From: Pogostemon cablin
Taxonomy: Eukaryota; Streptophyta; Magnoliopsida; Lamiales; Lamiaceae
Reading direction: 5' to 3'
Length of the DNA stretch: 64,000 nt
Assembly (NCBI GenBank): GCA_023678885.1
Contig: CM042965.1
Span: 25,897,777 to 25,961,776, forward strand
The notes below the pieces were generated by a model. The model was not told the DNA's origin. It did not search any database and worked only from the letters and a program-made list of their open reading frames with translations. This document shows, in pieces, positions 24,501-37,528 of the stretch (positions are counted from its first letter, which is position 1; each line of letters opens with the position of its first letter). The position numbers and the translations under genes are program-made.

Positions 24501-27500
24501 GAAACGAAGAAAATATGCATCAAAACGAAGGAAATGTTGATCGTAATAAAGTAAGTATGCATCAAAATGAATGAAATATGCATCGAAACGACAAAAATAT
24601 TGATCATAACGAAGTAAATATACATTAAAATGAAGTAAATATGCATTAAAATGAAGTAAATATGCATCGAAACGAAGGAAATGTTTATAGTAATGAAGTA
24701 AAAATGCATCGAAACGAAGGAAATATGCATCGAAATGAAATAAATTTTCATCAAACTGAAGTAAATATGCATCGAAACGATGGAAATGTTGATCGCAATG
24801 AAGTAAATATGCATCAAAATGAAGAAAATATGCATCGAAATGAAGGACATTTTGATCGTAATGAAGTAAATATGAATCAAAATGAAGTAAATATGCATCG
24901 AAACGAGAAAATGAGAATGAAAATGAAGTAAATATGCATTGAAATGAAGTAAATATGCATCAAAACGAAGGAAATGTTGATCGTAATTAAGTAAATATGC
25001 ATCAAAACAAATTAAATATACATCGAAACGAAGGAAATATGCATCAAAACGAAGGAAATGTTGATCGTAATGAAGTAAATATATATCAAAATGAAGGAAA
25101 TATGCATCAAAACGAAGGAAATAATGATCGTAATGAAGTAAATGTGCATCAAAATGAAGTAAATATGCATAAAAACGAAGGAAATATGCATCGAAACGAA
25201 GGAAATATGAATCGAAATGAAGGAAATGTTGATCGTAATGAATTAAATATGCATCAAAATGAAGAAAATATGCATCAAAACGAAGAAAATGTTTATCGTA
25301 ATGAAGTAAATAAGCATCAAAATGAAGTAAATATGCAACGAAATGAGAAAATAAGAGTCAAAATGAAGTAAATATGCATCAAAATGAAGTAAATAAGCAT
25401 TGAAACGAAGGAAATATTTGATCGTAATTAAGTAAATATGCATCAAAATGAATTAAATATGCATCGAAACGAAGGAAATATGCATCAAAATGAAGGAAAT
25501 GTTGATTGTAATGAAGTAAATATGCATAAAATGAAGGAAATATGCATCGAAACAAAGGAAAGATGATCGTAATGAAGTAAATATGCATCAAAATGAAGTA
25601 AATATGCATCAAAACGAAAGAAATATTGATCGTAATTAAGTAAATTTTCATCAAACTGAAGTATATATGCATCGAAAGGATAGAAATATTGATCGTAATG
25701 AAGTAAATATGAATCAGAATGAAGTATATGTGCATCAAAATGAGAAAATGAGAATCAAAATGAAGTAAATATGCATCGAAATGAAGTAAATATGCATCAA
25801 AACGAAGGAAATGTTGATCGTAATTAAGTAAATATGCATCAAAACGAAGTAAATATGCATCAAAACGAAGAAAATATACATCAAAACGAAGGAAATGTTG
25901 ATCGTAATGAAGTAAATATGCATCAAAATGAAGAAAATGTGCATCGAAATGAAGGAAATGATGATCGTAGTGAAGTAAATATGCATCAAAATGAAGTAAA
26001 TATGCATCAAAACGAAGAAAATATGCATCAAAATGAAGGAAATATGCATCGAAACGAAGGAAATGTTGATCTTAATGAATTAAATATGCATCAAAATGAA
26101 GGAAATATGCATCGAAACGAGAAAATGAGCATCAAAATGAAGTAAATATGCCTCTAAACGAAGGAAATATGCATCGAAATGAAGGAAATATTGATCGTAA
26201 TGAAGTAAATATGAATCAAAGTGAAGTAAATATGCATCAAAACAAAGGAAATATGCATCAAAAGAAAGAAAATGTTGATCGTAATGAAGTAAATATGCAT
26301 CAATATGAAGTAAATATGCATCGAAACGAAGGAAATATGCATCGAAACAAAGGAAATATGCATCGAAATGAGAAAATAAGCATAAAAATGAAGTAAATAT
26401 GCATAAAAAAGAAGGAAATATTTACCATAATGAAGTAAATATGCATCAAAATAAAGTAAATGTGCATCGAAACGAAGAAAATATGCATCAAAATGAAGGA
26501 AATATGCATCAAAACGAAAGAAATATGCATCGAAACAAAGGAAATATGCATCGAAATGAGAAAATGAGCATTAAAATGAAGTAAATATGCATTGAAACGA
26601 AGGAAATATTGACCGTAATGAAGTAAATATGCATCAGAATGAAGTAAATATGCATCGAAACGAAGGGAAGGTTGATCGTAATTGAGTAAATATGCATCAA
26701 AATAAAGTAAATATACATCGAAATGCAGGAAATGTTGATCATAATAAAATAAATATGCGTAAAAATAAAGTGAATAAGCATGGAAACGAAGTAAATATGC
26801 ATCGAAATGAAATAAATATGCATCAAACTCTGCATCAAAATAAAGTAAATATACATTGAAACGAAGAAAATATGCATCAAAACGAAGGAAATGTTGATCG
26901 TAATAAAGTAAGTATGCATCAAAATGAATGAAATATGCATCGAAACGACAAAAATATTGATCATAACGAAGTAAATATACATTAAAATGAAGTAAATATG
27001 CATTAAAATGAAGTAAATATGCATCGAAACGAAGGAAATGTTTATAGTAATGAAGTAAAAATGCATCGAAACGAAGGAAATATGCATCGAAATGAAATAA
27101 ATTTTCATCAAACTGAAGTAAATATGCATCGAAACGATGGAAATGTTGATCGCAATGAAGTAAATATGCATCAAAATGAAGAAAATATGCATCGAAATGA
27201 AGGACATTTTGATCGTAATGAAGTAAATATGAATCAAAATGAAGTAAATATGCATCGAAACGAGAAAATGAGAATGAAAATGAAGTAAATATGCATTGAA
27301 ATGAAGTAAATATGCATCAAAACGAAGGAAATGTTGATCGTAATTAAGTAAATATGCATCAAAACAAATTAAATATACATCGAAACGAAGGGAATATGCA
27401 TCAAAACGAAGGAAATGTTGATCGTAATGAAGTAAATATACATCAAAATGAAGGAAATATGCATCAAAACGAAGGAAATAATGATCGTAATGAAGTAAAT

Positions 27501-30500
27501 GTGCATCAAAATGAAGTAAATATGCATAAAAACGAAGGAAATATGCATCGAAACGAAGGAAATATGAATCGAAATGAAGGAAATGTTGATCGTAATGAAT
27601 TAAATATGCATCAAAATGAAGAAAATATGCATCAAAACGAAGAAAATGTTTATCGTAATGAAGTAAATAAGCATCAAAATGAAGTAAATATGCAACGAAA
27701 TGAGAAAATAAGAGTCAAAATGAAGTAAATATGCATCAAAATGAAGTAAATAAGCATTGAAACGAAGGAAATATTTGATCGTAATTAAGTAAATATGCAT
27801 CAAAATGAATTAAATATGCATCGAAACGAAGGAAATATGCATCAAAATGAAGGAAATGTTTATTGTAATGAAGTAAATATGCATAAAATGAAGGAAATAT
27901 GCATCGAAACAAAGGAAAGATGATCGTAATGAAGTAAATATGCATCAAAATGAAGTAAATATGCATCAAAACGAAAGAAATATTGATCGTAATTAAGTAA
28001 ATTTTCATCAAACTGAAGTATATATGCATCGAAAGGATAGAAATATTGATCGTAATGAAGTAAATATGAATCAGAATGAAGTATATGTGCATCAAAATGA
28101 GAAAATGAGAATCAAAATGAAGTAAATATGCATCGAAATGAAGTAAATATGCATCAAAACGAAGGAAATGTTGATCGTAATTAAGTAAATATGCATCAAA
28201 ACGAAGTAAATATGCATCAAAACGAAGAAAATATACATCAAAACGAAGGAAATGTTGATCGTAATGAAGTAAATATGCATCAAAATGAAGAAAATGTGCA
28301 TCGAAATGAAGGAAATGATGATCGTAGTGAAGTAAATATGCATCAAAATGAAGTAAATATGCATCAAAACGAAGAAAATATGCATCAAAATGAAGGAAAT
28401 ATGCATCGAAACGAAGGAAATGTTGATCTTAATGAATTAAATATGCATCAAAATGAAGGAAATATGCATCGAAACGAGAAAATGAGCATCAAAATGAAGT
28501 AAATATGCCTCTAAACGAAGGAAATATGCATCGAAATGAAGGAAATATTGATCGTAATGAAGTAAATATGAATCAAAGTGAAGTAAATATGCATCAAAAC
28601 AAAGGAAATATGCATCAAAAGAAAGAAAATGTTGATCGTAATGAAGTAAATATGCATCAATATGAAGTAAATATGCATCGAAACGAAGGAAATATGCATC
28701 GAAACAAAGGAAATATGCATCGAAATGAGAAAATAAGCATAAAAATGAAGTAAATATGCATAAAAAATAAGGAAATATTTACCATAATGAAGTAAATATG
28801 CATCAAAATAAAGTAAATGTGCATCGAAACGAAGAAAATATGCATCAAAATGAAGGAAATATGCATCAAAACGAAAGAAATATGCATCGAAACAAAGGAA
28901 ATATGCATCGAAATGAGAAAATGAGCATTAAAATGAAGTAAATATGCATTGAAACGAAGGAAATATTGACCGTAATGAAGTAAATATGCATCAGAATGAA
29001 GTAAATATGCATCGAAACGAAGGGAAGGTTGATCGTAATTGAGTAAATATGCATCAAAATAAAGTAAATATACATCGAAATGCAGGAAATGTTGATCATA
29101 ATAAAATAAATATGCGTAAAAATAAAGTGAATAAGCATGGAAACGAAGTAAATATGCATCGAAATGAAATAAATATGCATCAAACTCTGCATCAAAATAA
29201 AGTAAATATACATTGAAACGGAGAAAATATGCATCAAAACGAAGGAAATGTTGATCGTAATAAAGTAAGTATGCATCAAAATGAATGAAATATGCATCGA
29301 AACGACAAAAATATTGATCATAACGAAGTAAATATACATTAAAATGAAGTAAATATGCATTAAAATGAAGTAAATATGCATCGAAACGAAGGAAATGTTT
29401 ATAGTAATGAAGTAAAAATGCATCGAAACGAAGGAAATATGCATCGAAATGAAATAAATTTTCATCAAACTGAAGTAAATATGCATCGAAACGATGGAAA
29501 TGTTGATCGCAATGAAGTAAATATGCATCAAAATGAAGAAAATATGCATCGAAATGAAGGACATTTTGATCGTAATGAAGTAAATATGAATCAAAATGAA
29601 GTAAATATGCATCGAAACGAGAAAATGAGAATGAAAATGAAGTAAATATGCATTGAAATGAAGTAAATATGCATCAAAACGAAGGAAATGTTGATCGTAA
29701 TTAAGTAAATATGCATCAAAACAAATTAAATATACATCGAAACGAAGGAAATATGCATCAAAACGAAGGAAATGTTGATCGTAATGAAGTAAATATATAT
29801 CAAAATGAAGGAAATATGCATCAAAACGAAGGAAATAATGATCGTAATGAAGTAAATGTGCATCAAAATGAAGTAAATATGCATAAAAACGAAGGAAATA
29901 TGCATCGAAACGAAGGAAATATGAATCGAAATGAAGGAAATGTTGATCGTAATGAATTAAATATGCATCAAAATGAAGAAAATATGCATCAAAACGAAGA
30001 AAATGTTTATCGTAATGAAGTAAATAAGCATCAAAATGAAGTAAATATGCAACGAAATGAGAAAATAAGAGTCAAAATGAAGTAAATATGCATCAAAATG
30101 AAGTAAATAAGCATTGAAACGAAGGAAATATTTGATCGTAATTAAGTAAATATGCATCAAAATGAATTAAATATGCATCGAAACGAAGGAAATATGCATC
30201 AAAATGAAGGAAATGTTGATTGTAATGAAGTAAATATGCATAAAATGAAGGAAATATGCATCGAAACAAAGGAAAGATGATCGTAATGAAGTAAATATGC
30301 ATCAAAATGAAGTAAATATGCATCAAAACGAAAGAAATATTGATCGTAATTAAGTAAATTTTCATCAAACTGAAGTATATATGCATCGAAAGGATAGAAA
30401 TATTGATCGTAATGAAGTAAATATGAATCAGAATGAAGTATATGTGCATCAAAATGAGAAAATGAGAATCAAAATGAAGTAAATATGCATCGAAATGAAG

Positions 30501-32665
30501 TAAATATGCATCAAAACGAAGGAAATGTTGATCGTAATTAAGTAAATATGCATCAAAACGAAGTAAATATGCATCAAAACGAAGAAAATATACATCAAAA
30601 CGAAGGAAATGTTGATCGTAATGAAGTAAATATGCATCAAAATGAAGAAAATGTGCATCGAAATGAAGGAAATGATGATCGTAGTGAAGTAAATATGCAT
30701 CAAAATGAAGTAAATATGCATCAAAACGAAGAAAATATGCATCAAAATGAAGGAAATATGCATCGAAACGAAGGAAATGTTGATCTTAATGAATTAAATA
30801 TGCATCAAAATGAAGGAAATATGCATCGAAACGAGAAAATGAGCATCAAAATGAAGTAAATATGCCTCTAAACGAAGGAAATATGCATCGAAATGAAGGA
30901 AATATTGATCGTAATGAAGTAAATATGAATCAAAGTGAAGTAAATATGCATCAAAACAAAGGAAATATGCATCAAAAGAAAGAAAATGTTGATCGTAATG
31001 AAGTAAATATGCATCAATATGAAGTAAATATGCATCGAAACGAAGGAAATATGCATCGAAACAAAGGAAATATGCATCGAAATGAGAAAATAAGCATAAA
31101 AATGAAGTAAATATGCATAAAAAAGAAGGAAATATTTACCATAATGAAGTAAATATGCATCAAAATAAAGTAAATGTGCATCGAAACGAAGAAAATATGC
31201 ATCAAAATGAAGGAAATATGCATCAAAACGAAAGAAATATGCATCGAAACAAAGGAAATATGCATCGAAATGAGAAAATGAGCATTAAAATGAAGTAAAT
31301 ATGCATTGAAACGAAGGAAATATTGACCGTAATGAAGTAAATATGCATCAGAATGAAGTAAATATGCATCGAAACGAAGGGAAGGTTGATCGTAATTGAG
31401 TAAATATGCATCAAAATAAAGTAAATATACATCGAAATGCAGGAAATGTTGATCATAATAAAATAAATATGCGTAAAAATAAAGTGAATAAGCATGGAAA
31501 CGAAGTAAATATGCATCGAAATGAAATAAATATGCATCAAACTCTGCATCAAAATAAAGTAAATATACATTGAAACGAAGAAAATATGCATCAAAACGAA
31601 GGAAATGTTGATCGTAATAAAGTAAGTATGCATCAAAATGAATGAAATATGCATCGAAACGACAAAAATATTGATCATAACGAAGTAAATATACATTAAA
31701 ATGAAGTAAATATGCATTAAAATGAAGTAAATATGCATCGAAACGAAGGAAATGTTTATAGTAATGAAGTAAAAATGCATCGAAACGAAGGAAATATGCA
31801 TCGAAATGAAATAAATTTTCATCAAACTGAAGTAAATATGCATCGAAACGATGGAAATGTTGATCGCAATGAAGTAAATATGCATCAAAATGAAGAAAAT
31901 ATGCATCGAAATGAAGGACATTTTGATCGTAATGAAGTAAATATGAATCAAAATGAAGTAAATATGCATCGAAACGAGAAAATGAGAATGAAAATGAAGT
32001 AAATATGCATTGAAATGAAGTAAATATGCATCAAAACGAAGGAAATGTTGATCGTAATTAAGTAAATATGCATCAAAACAAATTAAATATACATCGAAAC
32101 GAAGGAAATATGCATCAAAACGAAGGAAATGTTGATCGTAATGAAGTAAATATATATCAAAATGAAGGAAATATGCATCAAAACGAAGGAAATAATGATC
32201 GTAATGAAGTAAATGTGCATCAAAATGAAGTAAATATGCATAAAAACGAAGGAAATATGCATCGAAACGAAGGAAATATGAATCGAAATGAAGGAAATGT
32301 TGATCGTAATGAATTAAATATGCATCAAAATGAAGAAAATATGCATCAAAACGAAGAAAATGTTTATCGTAATGAAGTAAATAAGCATCAAAATGAAGTA
32401 AATATGCAACGAAATGAGAAAATAAGAGTCAAAATGAAGTAAATATGCATCAAAATGAAGTAAATAAGCATTGAAACGAAGGAAATATTTGATCGTAATT
32501 AAGTAAATATGCATCAAAATGAATTAAATATGCATCGAAACGAAGGAAATATGCATCAAAATGAAGGAAATGTTGATTGTAATGAAGTAAATATGCATAA
32601 AATGAAGGAAATATGCATCGAAACAAAGGAAAGATGATCGTAATGAAGTAAATATGCATCAAAAT
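18503..32665. repeat. Six 2357-bp higher-order repeat units inside the satellite
   Basis: The same sequence recurs at an exact spacing of 2357 bp: for example the edges at 18664, 21021, 23378, 25735, 28092 and 30449. Units run about 18503-20859, 20860-23216, 23217-25573, 25574-27930, 27931-30287 and 30288-32644. They differ by only a few substitutions. 2357 is 112 monomers plus 5 bp. A variant (AAAAAAGAAGG instead of AAAAAATAAGG) is shared by units 4 and 6 only (26401 and 31118). Unit 1 differs most. This pattern points to recent unequal crossing-over or replication-slip expansion in blocks. Confidence 0.95.
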
Positions 32666-34908
32666 AAAGTAAATATGATTCGAAACGAAGGAAATATGCA
32701 TCGAAACGAAGGAAATGTTGATCGTAATGAAGTAAATATGCATCGAAACGAAGGAAATATTGATCGTAATGAAGTAAATATGCATCAAAATGAAGTAAAT
32801 ATGCATCGAAACAAAGGAAATATGCATAGAAACGAAGAAAATATTGATCGTAATGAAGTAAATATACATCAAAATGAAGTTAATATGCGTCGAAACGAAG
32901 GAATTATTGATCGTAATGAAGTAAATATACATCAAAATAAAGTCAATATGCATGGAAACGAAGGAAATATGCATCGAAATGAAGTAAATATGCATCAAAA
33001 TTTGAATCAAAATGAGGTAAATATACATTGAAATGAGAAAATGTGCATCAAAATGAAGTAAATATGCATCGAAACGAAGGAAATGTTGATCTTAATGAAG
33101 TGAATATGCATCAAAGTGAAGTAAATATGCATTAAAACAAAGGAAATATGCAACAAAATGAAGGAAATATTGATCGTAATGCAGTAAATATGCATCAAAA
33201 TGAAGTAAATATGCATTGAAATGAAGGAAATATGCATCAAAATGAAGGAAATGTTGATCGTAATTAAGCATATATGCATCAAAATAAAGTAAATATGCAT
33301 CGAAATGAAGCAAATTTGCATCGAAACAAAGGAAATGTTGATTGTAATTAAGTAAATATGCATCAAAACAAAGTAAATATGCATCAAAACGAAGGAAATA
33401 TGCATCAAAACGAAGGAAATGTTGATCATAATGAAGTAAATATATATCAAAATGAAGGTAATATGCATCGAAACGAAGGAAATAATGATCGTAATGAAGT
33501 AAATATGCATCAAAATGAAGTAAATGTGCATCGAAATGAAGAAAATATGCATCGAAACGAAGGAAATATGCATCGAAACGAAAGAAATATTGATCGTAAT
33601 GAATTAAATATGCATCAAAATGAAGAAAATATGCATCGAAATGAAGGAAATGTTGATCATAATGAAGTAAATATGCATCAAAATGTAGTAAATATGCATC
33701 AAAACGAGAAAATAAGAATCAAAATGAAGTAAATATGCATCAAATGAAGTAAATAAGCATCGAAATGAAGGAAATGTTTGACCGTAATTATGTAAATATG
33801 CATCAAAATGAATTAAATATGCATCGAAACGAAGAAAATATGCATCAAAATGAAGGAAATATTGATCATAATTAAGTAAATATGCATCAAAATGAAGGAA
33901 ATATGCATCGAAACGAAGGAAATGATGATTGTAATGAAGTAAATGTGTATCAAAATGAAGTAAATATGCTTCGAAACGAAGGAAATATGCATCGAAATGA
34001 AAGAAATGTTGATCGTAATGAAGTAAATATGCATCAAAATGAAGGAAATATGCATCGAAACGAAGGAGATGTTGATCGTAATGAAGTAAATATGCATCAA
34101 AATGAAGTAAACATCTATCAAAACGAAGGAAATATGCATAGAAACGAAGGAAATGTTGATCGTAATGAAGTAAATATGCATCAAAATGAAGTTAATATGC
34201 ATCAAAACGAAGGAAATGTTGATCGTAATGAAGTAAATATACATCAAAATGAAGTCAATATGCAACAAAATGAAGAAAATATGCATCGAAACGAAGTAAA
34301 TGTGCATCAAAATTTGAATCAAAATGAGGTAAATATGCATCGAACCGAGAAAATGAGCATCAAAATGAAGTAAATATGCATCGAAACGAAAGAAATATGC
34401 ATCGAAACGAAGGAAATGTTGATCGTAATGAAGTGAATATGCATCAAAGTGAAGTAAATATGCATTAAAACAAAGGAAATATGCCTCAAAATAAAGGAAA
34501 TATTGATCGTAATGCAGTAAATATGCATCAAAATGAAGTATATATGCATCGAAATGAAGGAAATATGTATCGAAATAAAGGAAATGTTGATCGTAATGAA
34601 GCATATATGCATCAAAATGAAGTAAATATGCATCGAAATGAAAAATATGCATCGAAACAAAGGAAATATGCATCGAAATGAGAAAATGAGCATCAAATTG
34701 AAGTAAATATGCATGGAAACGATGGAAATGTGGACCGTAATGAAGTAAATATGCATCAAAATGAACTAATGCATCAAAATGAAGGAAAGGTTGATCGTAA
34801 TGGAGTAATTATGCATCAAAATAAAGTAAATATGCATCAAAACGAAGGAAATGTTGATCGTAATGAAGAAAATATGCACTAAAATGAAGTAAATTTGCAC
34901 TAAAATGA
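32666..34908. repeat. Divergent satellite flank with an imperfect ~1.31-kb duplication
   Basis: Outside the six units, the monomers are more varied. The marker 'tttgaatcaaaatgaggt' occurs near 33000 and again near 34313, and 'cgtaatgcagtaaatatgc' near 33177 and 34510, giving an older repeat of about 1.31-1.33 kb. It ends at the pol stop codon. Confidence 0.8.
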
Positions 34909-37353
34909 TTAGTAACTTACAGTTGCCAAAAAGAGTTGGAAATCTAGTATGTAAATCTCTTCTCGCTCCCACGTGGCCTCATCGTTAGAGTGATGACTCC
35001 ACTCTATTGTACTCTCAATAGTGGAATATCTCTACTTCTAGTCTTTAGGACCTTCCTCTCCAAAATCTCGATCGGCTCTTCCACATAAGTTAGATCATCA
35101 TTAAGGTTAAGGACTGTGTGGTTGATCACATGAGTTGGATCATGTACATAATTCCTTAACATCGAGACGTGGAAAACATTGTGAACTGCTGATAGTTCAG
35201 GTGGTAGAGCTAAACGATAAGCCAAGTCTCCAACTCTTTCTAGCATCTCAAATGGCCCTATAAATCTCGGTCTCAACTTTCCTTTCATCCCAAAACGAAC
35301 CACTCCTCTCATAGGTGAAACCTTCAAGAATATGTGTTCTCCTACATCAAACTGCAAGTCCCTCCTACGATTATCTGTATTCGACTTCTGTCTATCCTAC
35401 GCTATTTTAATCTTCTCTCAGATTATTTCAACTTTATCAACTGTCTCCTCAACTATTTTTTGTCCCAACACTCTTCTTTCTCCAATTTCATCCCAATACA
35501 AGGGTGATCTGCACTTCCTCCCGTATAAAGCCTCATACGGTGCCATTTCAATAGTCGCTTGGAAGCTGTTGTTATATGCAAATTCCACTAAAGGCAGATA
35601 CTTTTCCCAACCTCTACCCAAATCAAGAACACATGCTCTCAACATATCTTCCAAAGATTGGATCGTCCTTTCAGACTACCCGTCTGACTGCGGATGAAAA
35701 ACTGTGCTGAAATTCAACCTTGTCCCTAAAGCACGGTGTAAACTTTTCCAAAAATTTGAAGTAAATCGGGTATCTCTATCAGAAATAATTGATTTAGGTA
35801 CCCCATGCAACCTCACTATCTCTTGAATGTAGAGCTGAGCAAGCTGTTCCATTCCAAATGTCATCTTCACTGGTAGAAAGTGAGCACACTCGGTCAACCA
35901 ATCAATTATAACCCATATAACATGATTACATTTGACTGACCTTGGTAATCCCACCACAAAATCCATGGCTATCTGATCCCACTTCCATTCAGGTATCTCA
36001 AGGGGTTGTAACTTTCTTGCTGGTCGTTGGTGTTCAGCTTTAACTTGTTGACAAGTTAAACACCTCTCCACAAAACTTCCAATATCTTGCTTCATACCTC
36101 TCCACCAGAACCTTTCCTTGAGATCATGATACATTTTTGTTCCTCCCGGGTGCACTGTATAAGGCGTATCATGTGCCTCTTTTAAAATTTCTCTCTTCAA
36201 AATTTCATCACATGGAACACACAACCTTCCTTCATAAGTCAAAGTGTCATCATCTGTAATTGCAAAATCTTTGCCTACGCCTTCACTCATTCGTCCTTTC
36301 ACCCTTTGTAGAAAAGAGTCTCGACTTTGAGCATTTCTGATCTTCTCTCTCAATGTAGGCTGTATCATTAAAGCCGAAAAAATTGCATTTGTACTCTTAG
36401 GTGGTATTAAGTTCTCAATTCTTATTCTAGCAAACTTATTCACCAATTTTTCTTGCTCGATGAGCAAACAACTCATCTCTCCCTTCGTCTTGTGACTCAA
36501 CACATCTGCCACCACATTTGCCTTACCAGGGTGGTAATCAATGGTACAATCATAATCTTTGACAAGCTCTAGCCATCTCTTTTGTCTCATATTCAACTCC
36601 TTTTGTGTGAAGATATACTTCAAACATTTGTGGTCTGTGTAGATCACACATCTCCTTCCATACAGGTAATGTCTCCAAATCTTTAAAGCGTGGACCACTG
36701 CCGCAAGCTCCAAGTCATGTGTGGGGTAGTTCATCTCGTGTGTCTTCAATTGCCTTGATGCATAAGCCACAACTTTCCCATACTGCATCAGAACGCAACA
36801 AAGTCCTTGTTTTGATGCATCACTGTAAAATGTAAACTCTTCCGTAGGATTAGGAATGACAAAAACTGGTGCTGAAGTCAAACTCTCTTTTAGTTTCTGA
36901 AAACTTGCATCATACACATCCGTCCACTGAAACTTCACTCCTTTTCTAGTCAACCGAGTTAAAGGGGTTGTTATCTTGGAGAATCCTTCAATAAATATTC
37001 GATAGTAACTGGCCAATCCTAAGAAACTCCGAACTTCATTCACATTGGAAGGAGATCTCCACTCATTTACGGCCTCCACTTTCGATGGGTCAACTTCAAT
37101 CCCTTGAGCAGAAATCATATGTCCCAAAAATGTAATCCGATTTAGCAAAAATTCACATTTTTTGAACTTGGCATACAACTTCTCTCTGCGAAGTGTCTCA
37201 AGTACAATTCTTAGATGCTCTTCATGTTGCAGCTTATCTTTCGAGTATACCAATATGTCATCTATGAAGACAATGACAAATTGGTCCAAATACGGGTGGA
37301 AATCTCTTTTCATTAAATCCATGAACACTGCTGGTGCATTTGTCAATCCAAAA
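34909..37353 (-). pseudogene. pol: Chromovirus (Ty3/gypsy, Tekay/Del-like) pol, truncated: RT-RNaseH-INT-chromodomain
   Basis: The minus strand codes in order: the RT part from FGLTNAPAVFMDLM with the active-site VFIDDILVYSKD (about 37270-37235); RNase H (FYSDASKQGLCCVL, DHKCLKYIF); integrase zinc finger (HPGG...H, C..C) and DDE core (WDQIAMDFVVG, ISDRDTRF, SERTIQ); and a chromodomain-like end (YVEEPIEILERKV ... WSHHSNDEATWEREE). Breaks: TAG at 35678-35676 where the family has Gln in DGQSERT; TGA and TAG in the EII-EKIKIA-DRQ stretch near 35415 and 35397, all consistent with C-to-T change; and an apparent 5-nt insertion (TAGAG) at about 35000 that shifts frame inside the chromodomain. It ends at TAA 34911-34909, where the satellite begins. 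Gag, protease and the N-terminal RT are absent: the 5' side joins LTR sequence at about 37353. Confidence 0.9.
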
Positions 37354-37528
37354 GAATGCATAACATGGTTATTGGTTGAGTGCGTTCACTGTTGTGTAGG
37401 GTTTTAAGTTATAATTCTAAGTGAAGGGATTCCGAAGTCTTATTAGAACTATCTTATATGAATACTTATTAATTGAATTGAATTCGGGTTAATAAGTAGG
37501 ATAAAGAGGATAATTTCATAGTACCTAT
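37354..37528 (+). mobile_element. Fragment of Athila-like LTR (family B), left part
   Basis: This plus-strand sequence, GAATGCATAACATGG..., matches the LTR at 53482-55020 (there at about 54424) and continues across the Copia insertion at 45599. It ends CCTAT, which is the target duplication of the Copia element. Its left edge is a break joined to the chromovirus pol. Confidence 0.85.
37524..37528. repeat. Target-site duplication CCTAT, left
   Basis: CCTAT at 37524-37528 equals CCTAT at 45599-45603. Removing the element restores the LTR sequence found uninterrupted elsewhere (gtacctaaaaagggag at about 54590). Confidence 0.97.

Larger units (their letters stand above)
18283..34908. repeat. 16.6-kb satellite of a 21-bp monomer (about 790 copies)
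   Basis: The monomer is 21 bp, contains TAAATATGCATC followed by AAAAT or GAAAC and GAAG, and alternates with a variant holding AAATGTTGATCG. Many monomers fall in triplets (63 bp). The plus strand is purine-rich. Because 21 is divisible by 3 and one frame per strand lacks stops, the array makes many spurious open frames: heptads like NEVNMHQ or NEGNVDR on plus and hydrophobic HIYFI-M heptads on minus, up to 286 codons. A-runs lie about 10-11 bp apart, one per helical turn. The right edge lies at the stop codon of the chromovirus pol (34911-34909). The left edge lies next to an Athila ORF. Confidence 0.97.

Noticed and set aside
18290..34681. Dozens of open frames (up to 286 codons) encoding heptads like NEVNMHQ or hydrophobic HIYFI repeats
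   Set aside because: They arise because the 21-bp monomer is a multiple of three without stops in one frame per strand. Both strands are open at once and frames break at every indel, so they are not genes.
18283..34908. CRISPR-like array
   Set aside because: There are no unique spacers. The repeats are contiguous and the setting is a plant genome.
37354..37361. MHS as N-terminus of the chromovirus protein
   Set aside because: These residues come from LTR sequence after the break. Family text normally has MPFGLTNAP.
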